A program made the translations under genes and the position numbers. Below, one piece after another: positions 32,195 to 41,764 of a stretch of 64,000 nucleotides of DNA. The notes beneath the pieces were generated by a model. That model saw nothing but the letters and a program-made list of their open reading frames with translations. It did no database searches and was not told where the DNA came from. The stretch is from Haliovirga abyssi (lineage in GTDB: Bacteria; Fusobacteriota; Fusobacteriia; Fusobacteriales; Haliovirgaceae), in contig NZ_AP027060.1 in the NCBI RefSeq assembly GCF_030295325.1, forward strand, positions 1 to 64,000, written 5' to 3'. Position 1 is the stretch's first letter, and the number at the start of each line of letters is the position of its first letter.

Positions 32195-34315
32195 ATGAAT
32201 GAAGAGAAAGAAAAAAAAGACACTGGCTTATTAAGCTTAATGATGATGGCAAAATATCATAATTTAAATACAAATCCAGAACAATTAAAACACGCATTTG
32301 CAATATCAAAAGATGGAATGCAGGTGCTTGATATATTAAAAGCTGCAAAAGGGATAGGATTAAAAGCAAAATTATATAAAATGAGTTATAAACAAATAAG
32401 AGATATAAAATTACCTGCAATATTACATTTAAAAGATGGAAAATTTGTAATAGCAGGGAAATTTGAAAAAGATAATATATTAATTTTAAATCCAGAAGAG
32501 GGAACACCCAAAATGTTATCTAAAGAGGAGTTAGAAAACATTTGGAATGGCGAGATAATATTATTAAAGCCAAAAGGATTTAAAATAAAAGAAGAAGTAT
32601 TTAATATAAAATGGTTTATTCCAACAGTATGGAAATATAGAAAATCATTAAGTGAAGTATTAACCGCTTCACTTTCAATACAGATAATAGGATTAGCAAC
32701 TCCGATAGTTATGCAGGTAATAATAGATAAAGTTTTAAATCATAAACTATTAAGTGCATTAGATGTATTTATAATAGGCTTATTTATAGTAACAATTTTT
32801 GAAACTATATTAAAAATAGCTAAAAATTATGTATTTACTCATACTACTAATAAAATAGATGTAATATTAGGAGCTAGATTATATTCTCATTTGTTAAAAT
32901 TACCATTAAGATATTTTGAAGTAAGAAGAATAGGAAATACAGTAGCTAGAGTAAGAGAAGTAGAAAATATAAGGCAATTTTTAACAGGAGCTCCATTGTC
33001 TTCTATATTAGATGTGATGTTTATATTTGTATATTTTATAGTAATGTTTTTTTATAGTTCAACATTAAGCTGGGTAATATTAGGTAGTTTTCCATTTTTT
33101 ATAGTACTATCAATAGTAGTAACTCCAATATTTAAAAGTAGATTAGACGAAAAATTTAAAACAGGAGCAGAAGTACAATCATATTTAGTAGAATCAGTAT
33201 CTGGAGTAAATACAATAAAATCATTTGCATTAGAACCAGAATTTCAAAAAAGATGGGAAAACGTGTCTGCAGAATATACAAAATCAGGATTTAAGGTATC
33301 CTTATTAAGTGGAGTAGCAGGGGCATTAGGACAGTTTATTCAAAAGAGTACAGATCTATTAGTATTGTGGTTAGGTGCAAAGTTAGTAATAGAAAACAAA
33401 ATAACAATAGGGCAATTAATAGCATTTAGAATGTTATCAAGCAGAGTAAGTGGACCTGTATTGAGATTAGTACAAATGTGGCAGGAATTTCAACAAATAG
33501 GAATATCAATAAATAAATTAGGAGATATATTTAATACAAAGCCAGAACCAAGTATAGACCCTTCAAAGATGATGCTACCTAAATTAAAAGGAGATATAAA
33601 ATTTGAAGGAGTGAGATTTCGTTATAGAGCAGATGCACCAGAGGTAATAAGAGATGTAAAATTTGAAATCCCAGCAGGGAAAACAATAGGAATAGTAGGA
33701 AGAAGTGGTTCTGGAAAAAGTACGTTAGCAAAATTAGTACAGAGATTATACATACCAGAAGCAGGAAAAATAACAGTAGATGGAATAGATATTTCATTAG
33801 CAGATCCTGCATGGTTAAGACGACAAATAGGAGTGGTTCTGCAAGAAAGCTTCTTATTTAATGGGACAATTAGAGAAAATATAGCAATAAATAAGCCAAC
33901 AGCAAGTATGGAAGAGATAATAAATGTAGCAAGAATAGCAGGAGCACATGAATTTATAGTAGATTTACCAGAAGCATATGATACACAAGTAGGAGAAAAA
34001 GGTTCTGCATTATCAGGAGGTCAAAAACAAAGAATTGCAATAGCAAGATCATTAATAACAAACCCAAAAATATTAATATTTGATGAGGCAACATCAGCTC
34101 TTGATTATGAATCTGAAAGTGCAATTCAAAAAAACTTATCTAAAATATGTGATGGAAGAACAGTACTAATAATAGCACATAGATTATCAACTTTAAAAGA
34201 TGCAGATTTAATAATGGTAATGGATAGGGGAGAATTAATAGAATATGGATCACCAAAAGAGTTATTAAGCAAACAGGGGTTATATTATTATTTATATAGT
34301 CAACAATTAAAATAA
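32195..34315 (+). CDS. Type I secretion ABC exporter with C39-like domain (HlyB/LapB/RtxB type)
   Basis: 706 residues. The N-terminal 125 form a C39 peptidase-like domain (TGLLSLMMMAKYHN...) in which the catalytic Cys is absent, so it should bind rather than cut its substrate, as in HlyB. A six-helix exporter region spans about 150-440. The nucleotide-binding domain has Walker A GRSGSGKST (about 502-510), signature LSGGQKQR (near 606), Walker B ILIFDEATSALD (near 626) and the H-loop IAHRLS. It should export the giant RTX protein straight through the envelope with the HlyD and TolC-like proteins downstream. The ATG at 32195 overlaps the end of a four-codon ORF (ATG AAA ATT AGA TGA, 32184-32198), a possible coupling device; the nearest purine run (AGAGAGG) sits rather far from the ATG. 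Confidence 0.95.
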   Translation: MNEEKEKKDTGLLSLMMMAKYHNLNTNPEQLKHAFAISKDGMQVLDILKAAKGIGLKAKLYKMSYKQIRDIKLPAILHLKDGKFVIAGKFEKDNILILNPEEGTPKMLSKEELENIWNGEIILLKPKGFKIKEEVFNIKWFIPTVWKYRKSLSEVLTASLSIQIIGLATPIVMQVIIDKVLNHKLLSALDVFIIGLFIVTIFETILKIAKNYVFTHTTNKIDVILGARLYSHLLKLPLRYFEVRRIGNTVARVREVENIRQFLTGAPLSSILDVMFIFVYFIVMFFYSSTLSWVILGSFPFFIVLSIVVTPIFKSRLDEKFKTGAEVQSYLVESVSGVNTIKSFALEPEFQKRWENVSAEYTKSGFKVSLLSGVAGALGQFIQKSTDLLVLWLGAKLVIENKITIGQLIAFRMLSSRVSGPVLRLVQMWQEFQQIGISINKLGDIFNTKPEPSIDPSKMMLPKLKGDIKFEGVRFRYRADAPEVIRDVKFEIPAGKTIGIVGRSGSGKSTLAKLVQRLYIPEAGKITVDGIDISLADPAWLRRQIGVVLQESFLFNGTIRENIAINKPTASMEEIINVARIAGAHEFIVDLPEAYDTQVGEKGSALSGGQKQRIAIARSLITNPKILIFDEATSALDYESESAIQKNLSKICDGRTVLIIAHRLSTLKDADLIMVMDRGELIEYGSPKELLSKQGLYYYLYSQQLK

Positions 34316-34331
34316 AGTGGAGGCATAATTT

Positions 34332-35663
34332 ATGTTAAGGAACAAAAAAGAAAAAAATGCAAAATATGAATTTTTATCATCAGCACTAGAGATAGTAGAA
34401 AGTCCTCCTTCGCCACTTGGGAGTTTAATAATATGGATAATATTATTATTATTAATAAGTGTAATAACATGGTCATATGTAAGCAAAACAGATGAAGTAG
34501 CAACGGCAATGGGGAAAATAGTACCAGGTGGGAAATTAAAAGTAATTCAATCTTTAGAAGAAGGAAAGATAGTAGATATATTAGTAGAAGAAGGAGCAGA
34601 AGTCAAAGAAGGACAGTTATTAGTAAAATTAAATTTAAAAACAAAAGCAGCAAATTTAGAAGCATTAAACAAGTCACTATTAATGGTAAAATTAGAAATG
34701 GATATATTAAGGAAAAAACAGGTAAGAGACATATTTAAAAATAACAAAGATATAGAAAAAGTATTGTCAAAAAGTGAGATAAATTCACAAAGAAATTATT
34801 ATGAAGCAAAAGAAAAAGAATATCTGTCTAAAAGAGATGGGCTAAAGACATTAATAAAACAAAAAGATGGAGAGATATTAGTAACTAAAGCAAATTTAGA
34901 AAAATTATTGGAAAAATATAGAGCATTAAAGGAAAAAGAGGAAAATTTGAAATATCTATATGAAGTAGGAAGTATTCCAAGAATAGATTGGATAAATAAA
35001 AAAGATGAAGTATTAATAACAGAAAAAGATTTAAAAAAAGAACATGCAACAATAGATGTAATAAAAAGCCAATTAACAGAAACGAAAGATAATTTAGTAA
35101 ATTTAGATAAAAGTTGGGATAAAGGAGTAAAAGAGAAAATATTAGAATTGGATAAAAAGAAAATAGAATTAGAAGCAAATTATATAAGAGCAAAAGAGAG
35201 CTATAAAAATAGGAATTTATATTCTCCGGTAGATGGGATAATAAACGAGATAGGAGTAACAACAATAGGTGAAGTAGTGACTTCTGCAAAACCAATAATA
35301 ACAATAGTTCCTAAAAATACACCATTGTTAGCAGAGGTAAAAATATTAAATAAAGATATAGGATTTATAAAAAAAGGACAAGGAGTAGATATAAAATTAG
35401 ATACATTTCCATTTCAGAAATATGGATCAATAAAAGGTAATATAATATATATAAGCTCAGATATAATAGAAGATAAAAAATTAGGGGCAATATATAAAGC
35501 AAAAATAAAATTACAAAAGACAACAATAAATGTAAATGGAAAAGCAATAAAGTTACTACCTGGAATGAATTTATCAGCAGATATAAAAATAGGGAAAAGA
35601 AGAGTAATAGAGTTTTTCTTATCACCATTAATGAAAGTACCAGAAAGCTTAAAATTAAGATAA
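34332..35663 (+). CDS. HlyD-family membrane fusion (periplasmic adaptor) protein
   Basis: 443 residues. A cytoplasmic N-terminus of about 30 residues is followed by one membrane helix (about 33-52), an N-terminal lipoyl/barrel strand set with VIQSLEEGKIVDI and EEGAEVKEGQLLVKL (about 75-110), a long coiled coil (about 110-285), the second half-lipoyl segment YSPVDGIINEI, and a beta-barrel to the C-terminus. It links the inner-membrane exporter to the outer-membrane channel. ATG 34332 has AGTGGAGG upstream, 16 bp after the exporter stop, so both are in one transcript. The stop codon is the first codon of foldback element copy 2. Confidence 0.94.
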   Translation: MLRNKKEKNAKYEFLSSALEIVESPPSPLGSLIIWIILLLLISVITWSYVSKTDEVATAMGKIVPGGKLKVIQSLEEGKIVDILVEEGAEVKEGQLLVKLNLKTKAANLEALNKSLLMVKLEMDILRKKQVRDIFKNNKDIEKVLSKSEINSQRNYYEAKEKEYLSKRDGLKTLIKQKDGEILVTKANLEKLLEKYRALKEKEENLKYLYEVGSIPRIDWINKKDEVLITEKDLKKEHATIDVIKSQLTETKDNLVNLDKSWDKGVKEKILELDKKKIELEANYIRAKESYKNRNLYSPVDGIINEIGVTTIGEVVTSAKPIITIVPKNTPLLAEVKILNKDIGFIKKGQGVDIKLDTFPFQKYGSIKGNIIYISSDIIEDKKLGAIYKAKIKLQKTTINVNGKAIKLLPGMNLSADIKIGKRRVIEFFLSPLMKVPESLKLR

Positions 35664-35764
35664 GGAATGGCTTAAAAATAACATTCCCATTTTGTTATAA
35701 AATACGCAATGTTTTAAGCGTTTTTATAACAAAATATGAGAACATTATTTTTTAAACGTTCTTA
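35661..35764 (+). repeat. 104-bp foldback element, copy 2 (after hlyD)
   Basis: Nearly identical to copy 3. The inner stem is an 18-bp match with a one-base bulge (35689-35707 with 35718-35735) and a loop AATGTTTTAA. The outer arms AGGAATG / CGTTCTT pair with G-U wobbles. The element includes the hlyD stop codon and ends 17 bp before the next start, abutting its ribosome site AGAGGAG. Confidence 0.88.
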
Positions 35765-35780
35765 AGAGGAGAAATGAAAA

Positions 35781-37130
35781 TTGAAAAAGATAAATATTAT
35801 ATTTAGCATATTTTTTGTTATGTTTAATTTGTCATATAGTGTAGAATATAGTTTAAATGACATTATAGAAGAATTTTTGTCAAAAGGAGACATAACAAAT
35901 ATAGAAAAATTAAATTTAGATACATTAGAAAGGAAAAAGAAAAGTATAGAAAAAGAGAAAAATTCAAAAATTAAATTGTCATTAAAAAATGGGAATGAAC
36001 TTTTATATAACAAAGAATTAAATATTTGGCGAAAAGATAAGAGGTTTTTACATGGAAATCTAAGTTTAGAAAGTAGTTATAGAGACTTTTATATAAAATT
36101 TGATGATCAGTATAGTAATGGAAATATAGATATATCAGGAGATACAATTTATACAAATAGATATAAAAATGAGATTTCTGAAATAAGTATAGGATATAAT
36201 AAAAATATAAATGATATATTTTATAGCGAATATAAATATAACAAAAATAATATAAAGTATGAAAAAATAGATATAAAATTAAAAAAAACAAAAGAGAAAT
36301 TCGAAAAAATAAAAGAATTAATACAACTTTATGTAGAGATAAAATCAAAGGAAGAGGAAAAAAGTTTATACTTCAAAATGTTTAGAGAAAATAAAGAGAT
36401 GTTAAAAATAGTAAAAGGAGAGTATGAAGTAGGAAAAAAAAGAGAAGTAGATGTGGAAATAATAAATTTAGAATTGGAAAATATAAAAAACAGAATTGAT
36501 ATTTTAGGCGAAAAGGTAAATGTTTCTAAAGAAAAGTTATTATCATATATAAATAAAAATGGAAATAAAATAAGATTACTTCCATTAGAAAAAATAGATA
36601 TAGGAGAAATTGAAGTAGAACACATAGAAAAAGAGGATATAATAAATAGGAAAAATATGTTAAAAGAGGAATTAAAATTACTAAATAGAAAAAATCAAGT
36701 TGATATAAATATATATTCAGAATATGATTTGAAAAAAAATAATTATAAATTAGGAATAAATTTTACTGGAGAGGCTTTTGGATATAATTATAAAATTGAT
36801 GAAAATAGAAATAAAAATCTAGAGTTTGAAAAATTATTAAAAATAAAAGAGAAAGAGTTAATAATAAAAAAAACAGAAGAGGAAAAAAATTATATAAATT
36901 TAAAAAAAGCATTAAGGCTATCACAAAAAGATGTAGGAATAAAATTTAAAATAAATAATTTAAATAAAAAACTATTTATAAAAGGGTATGCGGGAGCATC
37001 AGATTATATAAAGTCAAAAACAAATTATATAAAAGCAGAAGTAGAGAACAAAAAGAATGAATATAAATTATCAAAATTTATGTATGAACAATATTGGATA
37101 AAGAAAGTAAATATTATGAATGAAAAATAA
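35781..37130 (+). CDS. TolC-like outer-membrane efflux protein
   Basis: 449 residues. A signal peptide (about 1-20, INIIFSIFFVMFNLSYS) precedes a mature protein of long charged helices and strands in the duplicated TolC arrangement: helices near 160-220 and 370-430, strand-rich parts near 65-130 and 295-330. Position after the exporter and HlyD genes supports the outer-membrane channel of this type I system. The frame starts at TTG 35781, with AGAGGAG nine bases upstream; an out-of-frame ATG at 35774 gives only ten codons. No firm TolC signature motif is visible; the call rests on topology and context. Confidence 0.75.
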   Translation: MKKINIIFSIFFVMFNLSYSVEYSLNDIIEEFLSKGDITNIEKLNLDTLERKKKSIEKEKNSKIKLSLKNGNELLYNKELNIWRKDKRFLHGNLSLESSYRDFYIKFDDQYSNGNIDISGDTIYTNRYKNEISEISIGYNKNINDIFYSEYKYNKNNIKYEKIDIKLKKTKEKFEKIKELIQLYVEIKSKEEEKSLYFKMFRENKEMLKIVKGEYEVGKKREVDVEIINLELENIKNRIDILGEKVNVSKEKLLSYINKNGNKIRLLPLEKIDIGEIEVEHIEKEDIINRKNMLKEELKLLNRKNQVDINIYSEYDLKKNNYKLGINFTGEAFGYNYKIDENRNKNLEFEKLLKIKEKELIIKKTEEEKNYINLKKALRLSQKDVGIKFKINNLNKKLFIKGYAGASDYIKSKTNYIKAEVENKKNEYKLSKFMYEQYWIKKVNIMNEK

Positions 37131-37164
37131 ATAGAATAAAGAAAAAAGGAGAAATTAAAAAAAG

Positions 37165-40161
37165 ATGAAAAAATTAAGTTGGATTGTGTATTTAATATTA
37201 ATATTAACAACAGGGTGTTTTAGAGAAGAAAGTATAAACATTACTCCAAAAGGGATATTAAGTGGATATGTAGTAGATTCTACAGGAAAAGGAATAGAAA
37301 AAGCAAATGTATATATAAGTGATAAGTTAGCAGAAACTGATAAACAAGGTAAATTTTACATAGAAGATATAGATATAGGTGGTAATCCAGAATTTGTAGT
37401 CAGAGTAGAAAAGGGAAATTATTTAAGTAAATATATAACAGTAAAATATGATAATTCTACAACAAATATTCAAATAAATGGGACAAATGATATAAATGGG
37501 TATCCATTAAAAAATGTAGTTAAAAGTGTGAAAGTAGAATTAACCAGTTTGATAAAAGTAGAAGGTAAATTAAAAGAGAAATTATTAGATGAAAATTTGA
37601 AAGTACATATAAGTATCAAAGCTAAAAAAGAATATCAAGAATATTTTGATAATTTAGAATATAATAAAAATTTAGAAAATGGAGATAAATTTGAAATTGA
37701 TAATATTCCAAAATTTGGATTAGATGAAAAAGGCGAATATATTATAGAAGAAATTAGAGTAGGAATATATTTAGAAGGAAGCAATACTGAAAAATATTTT
37801 ATAAAATTAACAGGAGAAGATTTGACTTCTAAAGAAAAAATGGAAAATTTATCTTTAAATAAATTATATACATTACAAGGTAAATTATATAAAAATATAG
37901 ATAAAAAAGAGATAATGGAAGGAGCTAAGATAGATTTATTAAAAAGTGATGGAAGTGAATACAAAAGCATTTATAGTTCAGAAATTGGTTCTTATGAATT
38001 TAACGAAGTGGAAGAGGGAGAATATAAACTAAAAGTTCAAAATATGGATATGGATAAAGATGGAAGCGAAGAATATAAATTTGAAAAGGAAAGATTAGTA
38101 AAAATAGGTGGAGATAATAATACAGAGATAAAAAAAGATTTATGGTATGATAAAATGGTTAATTATAATTTGAGTGGTAAGGTTATGATTGATGAAATTG
38201 GAATATCAAATATAAAAGTTAAACTATATAACGGTACATATTTAATAAAAGAAACTACAACTAATGAAACAGGAGAATACTCATTTAGTGATATAGAATA
38301 TAAAGATATAAAAATAGTAGCAGAGCCTATAGATTTAGATGATAATGGAGTATATAATTTTATAGGAAAAGATGAAATATTTGAAGAATTAACTATTGCA
38401 AATGAGATAGGAGAAGATTTAAAAGATAAAAACTTATATTTTAAAGCAAATGAATTAGAACCAAATTATGGATTAGAAATATCAAAAGCAAATTTTTTAG
38501 AAAATGATAAAGTAAAAGCAAACTTAAATCCAGGGGATAAAATAACAATAGAATTTAATAATGAACTATCTGAAGATGCAATAGCAAAAATAAAAACAGC
38601 AGGAGAAAACATAGTTTATTTATATGAAAATGCAGATGAAATATTAACTACTTGTGTAATAAAAGATAGTAAAATTTTGGAAATAGAACCATTGGTAAAT
38701 TTACAAGCAGGGGTAAATTATAAGATAAAACTAAATGAAAAATTAACAAGTAAAGAAGGAAATAAATACAATATTTATTTAGGAGTAAAAGAGTATGAAG
38801 GGGAATTAATAAAAATTCAAGAAGCGACTTTAGAATCAATAAAACCACAAATAGATTTTTATTATGGAATTTCTAAAGAGATATCAAAAGATGAAAATTT
38901 TATTTTAGATAATGATTTAATAGGGGGAGTATATACAGATATAGAAAAACAAAACTCTCCTTTAAAATTAGAAAATGGAAGTGAAGGAACAACAGATTAT
39001 AGTTTAAATAAGCTAAAAATTAAATTTAAAATAGCAGAAAAATATATAGATTTAGATAAAAATGAATTAAGAGGAATTTCAAAATTTATAGTTTATGGAA
39101 AACTAAATTCTGATTATTCATATTGGAAAAATCTAAAAGAGATATCAAAAAATGAAGTATCAAAAAGTTCTATAATAAATAGAGAGATAAAAGATATTGA
39201 AATAGATTTAACACAATTAAAAGGTTATAGTAACGAAGATAGATTAGGATATGGTAAAAAAATAGATTTAGTAGTAATTCCAGTAAGTTTGAACAACCAA
39301 AAAGCAAATTTTGATAATAGTAAAATAATGATATTAGAAGACAAATATAAACCAGAAATAAAAAGTATATTGGGAATAAGTGGGGATTATGTACTAGAGC
39401 CAGGTGAAAATATAATAAAATTTAATGAAGATATAGATACAACAAAGGGATTAAATATAGCAATTAGCAATGTGAATGACAATATAAAATATGAACTAAA
39501 AGATAATGGCTATTTAAACAAGGGAACTTACTATTTCAATATATCTATGAAAAATTTAAGTCTAAAATTAAGTAAAGATTTTTTAAAGTCAGGAAAAACA
39601 GAATTGGAACAAATATTAGAAGTAGAAAACATAAAAGGAATATATCCAACTATGGAATTAGAAATAAAAGATAAAGGTATAATAGAAATAGTAGATATAA
39701 TAGATACAAATAAAATAAAAGTAAAATTCAAGGATAGTTTATTTGACATAAAAAAAGAAGATTTATTTATAGCTACAGAAAATAATAAAGATATTTTTTG
39801 CAGAGAATCAGCAATAGGAGAAGTTAAAAATATTGGGACTGATTATATAAAATTAAAATTAAAAGAAAAAGCAAAATATATGATAGGTGATATATTGGCA
39901 ATATATGAAGATAACAATAAAATAGGAGAGTTAGTAGTTACAAATATAAAAAAAGATACTAATAGTGATGAATATATTTATAATATCTCAGGAGCAGATA
40001 TAACAAATATAAAATCGGAATTTGACAAGGGGAAAACTTTAAACAGTAAATTGAAAAATAATATGGTAATAAAGATAACTGCTTATGATACAAGTGGAAA
40101 TCTTATAAATGAATGGAAGGACGAATATTTTAATGAGAATGGAGTTTGGGGTGTGAGGTAG
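37165..40161 (+). CDS. Large surface lipoprotein with carboxypeptidase-regulatory-like and Ig-like domains
   Basis: 998 residues. The signal peptide ends in the lipobox LTTGC (14-18); the residue after Cys is Phe, not Asp, which allows outer-membrane targeting by the E. coli rule. Three prealbumin-like CarboxypepD_reg/CNA-B-type domains are visible: about 30-75 (SGYVVDSTGKGIEKANVYIS), about 235-295 (LQGKLYKNIDKK) and about 330-390 (LSGKVMIDEIGISNIKV). A Big_5-like Ig domain with EFNNELSEDAI lies at about 430-530. The remainder is strand-rich and unrecognised. It is the last gene of the secretion locus, 34 bp after the TolC-like gene, and is followed by foldback copy 3. Attachment or stabilisation of the RTX protein at the cell surface is a plausible inference. 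Confidence 0.8.
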   Translation: MKKLSWIVYLILILTTGCFREESINITPKGILSGYVVDSTGKGIEKANVYISDKLAETDKQGKFYIEDIDIGGNPEFVVRVEKGNYLSKYITVKYDNSTTNIQINGTNDINGYPLKNVVKSVKVELTSLIKVEGKLKEKLLDENLKVHISIKAKKEYQEYFDNLEYNKNLENGDKFEIDNIPKFGLDEKGEYIIEEIRVGIYLEGSNTEKYFIKLTGEDLTSKEKMENLSLNKLYTLQGKLYKNIDKKEIMEGAKIDLLKSDGSEYKSIYSSEIGSYEFNEVEEGEYKLKVQNMDMDKDGSEEYKFEKERLVKIGGDNNTEIKKDLWYDKMVNYNLSGKVMIDEIGISNIKVKLYNGTYLIKETTTNETGEYSFSDIEYKDIKIVAEPIDLDDNGVYNFIGKDEIFEELTIANEIGEDLKDKNLYFKANELEPNYGLEISKANFLENDKVKANLNPGDKITIEFNNELSEDAIAKIKTAGENIVYLYENADEILTTCVIKDSKILEIEPLVNLQAGVNYKIKLNEKLTSKEGNKYNIYLGVKEYEGELIKIQEATLESIKPQIDFYYGISKEISKDENFILDNDLIGGVYTDIEKQNSPLKLENGSEGTTDYSLNKLKIKFKIAEKYIDLDKNELRGISKFIVYGKLNSDYSYWKNLKEISKNEVSKSSIINREIKDIEIDLTQLKGYSNEDRLGYGKKIDLVVIPVSLNNQKANFDNSKIMILEDKYKPEIKSILGISGDYVLEPGENIIKFNEDIDTTKGLNIAISNVNDNIKYELKDNGYLNKGTYYFNISMKNLSLKLSKDFLKSGKTELEQILEVENIKGIYPTMELEIKDKGIIEIVDIIDTNKIKVKFKDSLFDIKKEDLFIATENNKDIFCRESAIGEVKNIGTDYIKLKLKEKAKYMIGDILAIYEDNNKIGELVVTNIKKDTNSDEYIYNISGADITNIKSEFDKGKTLNSKLKNNMVIKITAYDTSGNLINEWKDEYFNENGVWGVR

Positions 40162-40180
40162 CAGTGTTGAGATTAGATAT

Positions 40181-40284
40181 TAAGGAATGGCTTAAAAATA
40201 ACATTCCCATTTTGTTATAAAATACGCAATGTTTTAAGCGTTTTTATAACAAAATATGAGAACATTATTTTTTTAACGTTCCTA
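40181..40284 (+). repeat. 104-bp foldback element, copy 3 (end of the secretion locus)
   Basis: Starts 19 bp after the lipoprotein stop. It differs from copy 2 at only a few positions near its right end, where AGGAATG faces CGTTCCT with one G-U pair. It folds into the same single long hairpin with loop AATGTTTTAA. Confidence 0.88.
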
Positions 40285-40499
40285 ATTAATATATTGGGTA
40301 CTTTTAGTTTAATATATATATAATCAGACTTTTTGTTTTATCCATATAGGGGACTGTAATATTTGGATAAAAAAATTCCTTTAAGTTTCCCCATTTTTGT
40401 AGTTTAATTGATAGATTAAATTAAAAGCACTTCTCCGTCAGTTTTACTGCTAGAGAGGTGCTTTTTTAGTTTCAGAATTAGACAACTAAAAATTCCTTA
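40285..40499. other. Gene-free spacer with two hairpins, one a clear terminator
   Basis: Between the secretion locus and the sugar cluster. A hairpin near 40336-40370 pairs TTTTATCCA with TGGATAAAA without a following T-run. The strong terminator at 40423-40467 is listed separately. No gene is visible. Confidence 0.5.
40423..40467 (+). terminator. Rho-independent terminator
   Basis: A 13-bp stem AAAAGCACTTCTC / GAGAGGTGCTTTT (one G-U pair) with a 17-base loop, followed by further Ts. It closes the secretion locus or insulates the LacI-family gene. Confidence 0.9.
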
Positions 40500-40557
40500 T
40501 TGACAAAACTAAATATATATAGTAATATATTTACCAAGTTACGCACACGTATGCGAA
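40500..40557 (+). promoter_or_regulatory. Promoter and LacI-type operator of the regulator gene
   Basis: TTGACA (40500-40505), a 17-base spacer and TAATAT (40523-40528) form a near-consensus sigma-70 promoter. An imperfect palindrome CGCACACGTATGCG (40542-40555) lies just downstream of the -10 box, over the expected transcription start. It is a degenerate version of the perfect operator at 41638, consistent with autorepression. Confidence 0.8.
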
Positions 40558-40573
40558 AAAGAGGTGAACTAAG

Positions 40574-41596
40574 TTGATTACAATAAAAGATATAGCTAAA
40601 GTAGCAGGAGTTAGTCACTCTACAGTATCTAGAAGTTTGAATGACAGTAATCAAATATCTGAAAAAACTAAAAATAAAATAAAAAAAATAGCAGAAGAGA
40701 TGGGATTTGAATTTAATTTAAACGCGAGAAGTTTAAATACACAAAAAACTAACACATTAGGAATAATAGTACCTGAATTTTTTGGAGATATAAGAATTGA
40801 AGTTTTCTTTGGTAAAATGTTAGGATATTTATTAAGAGAGATTGAAAAAGAAGGTTATACAAGTAGAATAGAATATGCAAAAAATAGTTTAGATAAAAAA
40901 AGTAATATTCAAAAAATGATTCAAAGCAGAAGAATTGATGGATTAATAATTATACATGAAAATATATTAGAAGATGAATTTGAATTTTTGTCTGAAAAAG
41001 ATTTTCCAGTTATTTTTTTACATCATAAGCCAGAACTTTTTTTTGATAAAAATATAAATTATATTGGTACTGATAATTATAAAGGTGGTTATATGGCTAC
41101 GGAATATTTAATAAACAAAGGACATGAAAAAATTGCAACTTTAACTTGGGATTGTTTAGGGATAGAACAAGCAGAAAGAACTAATGGGTATATAGCAGCA
41201 CTTAATTCTAATGGAATAAAAGTTAATGAAAAAATTATATTTAAAACAGATTTATCATTTGAAGAAAATTATAATATAATAGAAAAAAATATAGATATAT
41301 TTAAAGAAGTTACTGCTGTATTTGCACAAACTGATTTATCAGCTTTGGCTGTTATAGAAGCTTTAAAAAATAATGGGATTTCTGTTCCAAAAGATGTATC
41401 TGTAATAGGTTATGATGATATTGAATTTGGTAAATTTTTTAAACCATATTTAACGACTATTCATCAACCAATAGAGGAGATTGTGAAAGAGAGTGTAAAA
41501 ACATTAATAGATATAATAATGACTAAAAAAAATAAAAGTATAAAAAAAGTATTTGAACCATATTTAGTAGAAAGAGATACTGTAATTGAGATCTAA
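40574..41596 (+). CDS. LacI/GalR-family sugar-responsive repressor
   Basis: 340 residues from TTG, with GAGGTG eight bases upstream. The helix-turn-helix is at the very N-terminus (ITIKDIAKVAGVSHSTVSRSLN, 2-23), followed by a hinge helix region ARSLNTQKTNTLGIIVPEF. A periplasmic-binding-protein-like effector domain extends to the end with typical VIGYDDIEFGKF and TTIHQPIEEI. It should control the adjacent glucosidase, SemiSWEET and aldo/keto reductase genes through the operator at 41638 and its own promoter through the site at 40542. The effector is probably a glucose oligosaccharide or its phosphate, judging from the neighbour enzyme. Confidence 0.93.
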   Translation: MITIKDIAKVAGVSHSTVSRSLNDSNQISEKTKNKIKKIAEEMGFEFNLNARSLNTQKTNTLGIIVPEFFGDIRIEVFFGKMLGYLLREIEKEGYTSRIEYAKNSLDKKSNIQKMIQSRRIDGLIIIHENILEDEFEFLSEKDFPVIFLHHKPELFFDKNINYIGTDNYKGGYMATEYLINKGHEKIATLTWDCLGIEQAERTNGYIAALNSNGIKVNEKIIFKTDLSFEENYNIIEKNIDIFKEVTAVFAQTDLSALAVIEALKNNGISVPKDVSVIGYDDIEFGKFFKPYLTTIHQPIEEIVKESVKTLIDIIMTKKNKSIKKVFEPYLVERDTVIEI

Positions 41597-41637
41597 ATAT
41601 GAGTTTGAGAGATAAGTTAGAATAATAACTTTTACTG

Positions 41638-41659
41638 CTTTCGCAAACGTTTGCGAAAG
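41638..41659. promoter_or_regulatory. Perfect 22-bp LacI-family operator
   Basis: Half-sites CTTTCGCAAAC and GTTTGCGAAAG meet at a central CG, giving a perfect even palindrome of the LacI/GalR type. It sits 106 bp before the glucosidase start and matches the imperfect site in front of the regulator gene. No clear promoter boxes were identified around it. Confidence 0.9.
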
Positions 41660-41764
41660 GTGGGTAGACAATTAAAAAACATACTAATTTAAATCAATAA
41701 AAATAAGAGTCGTAGAGTTATACAATTGACTAAATATAATTTACAAATAAAGGAGAATATTATA

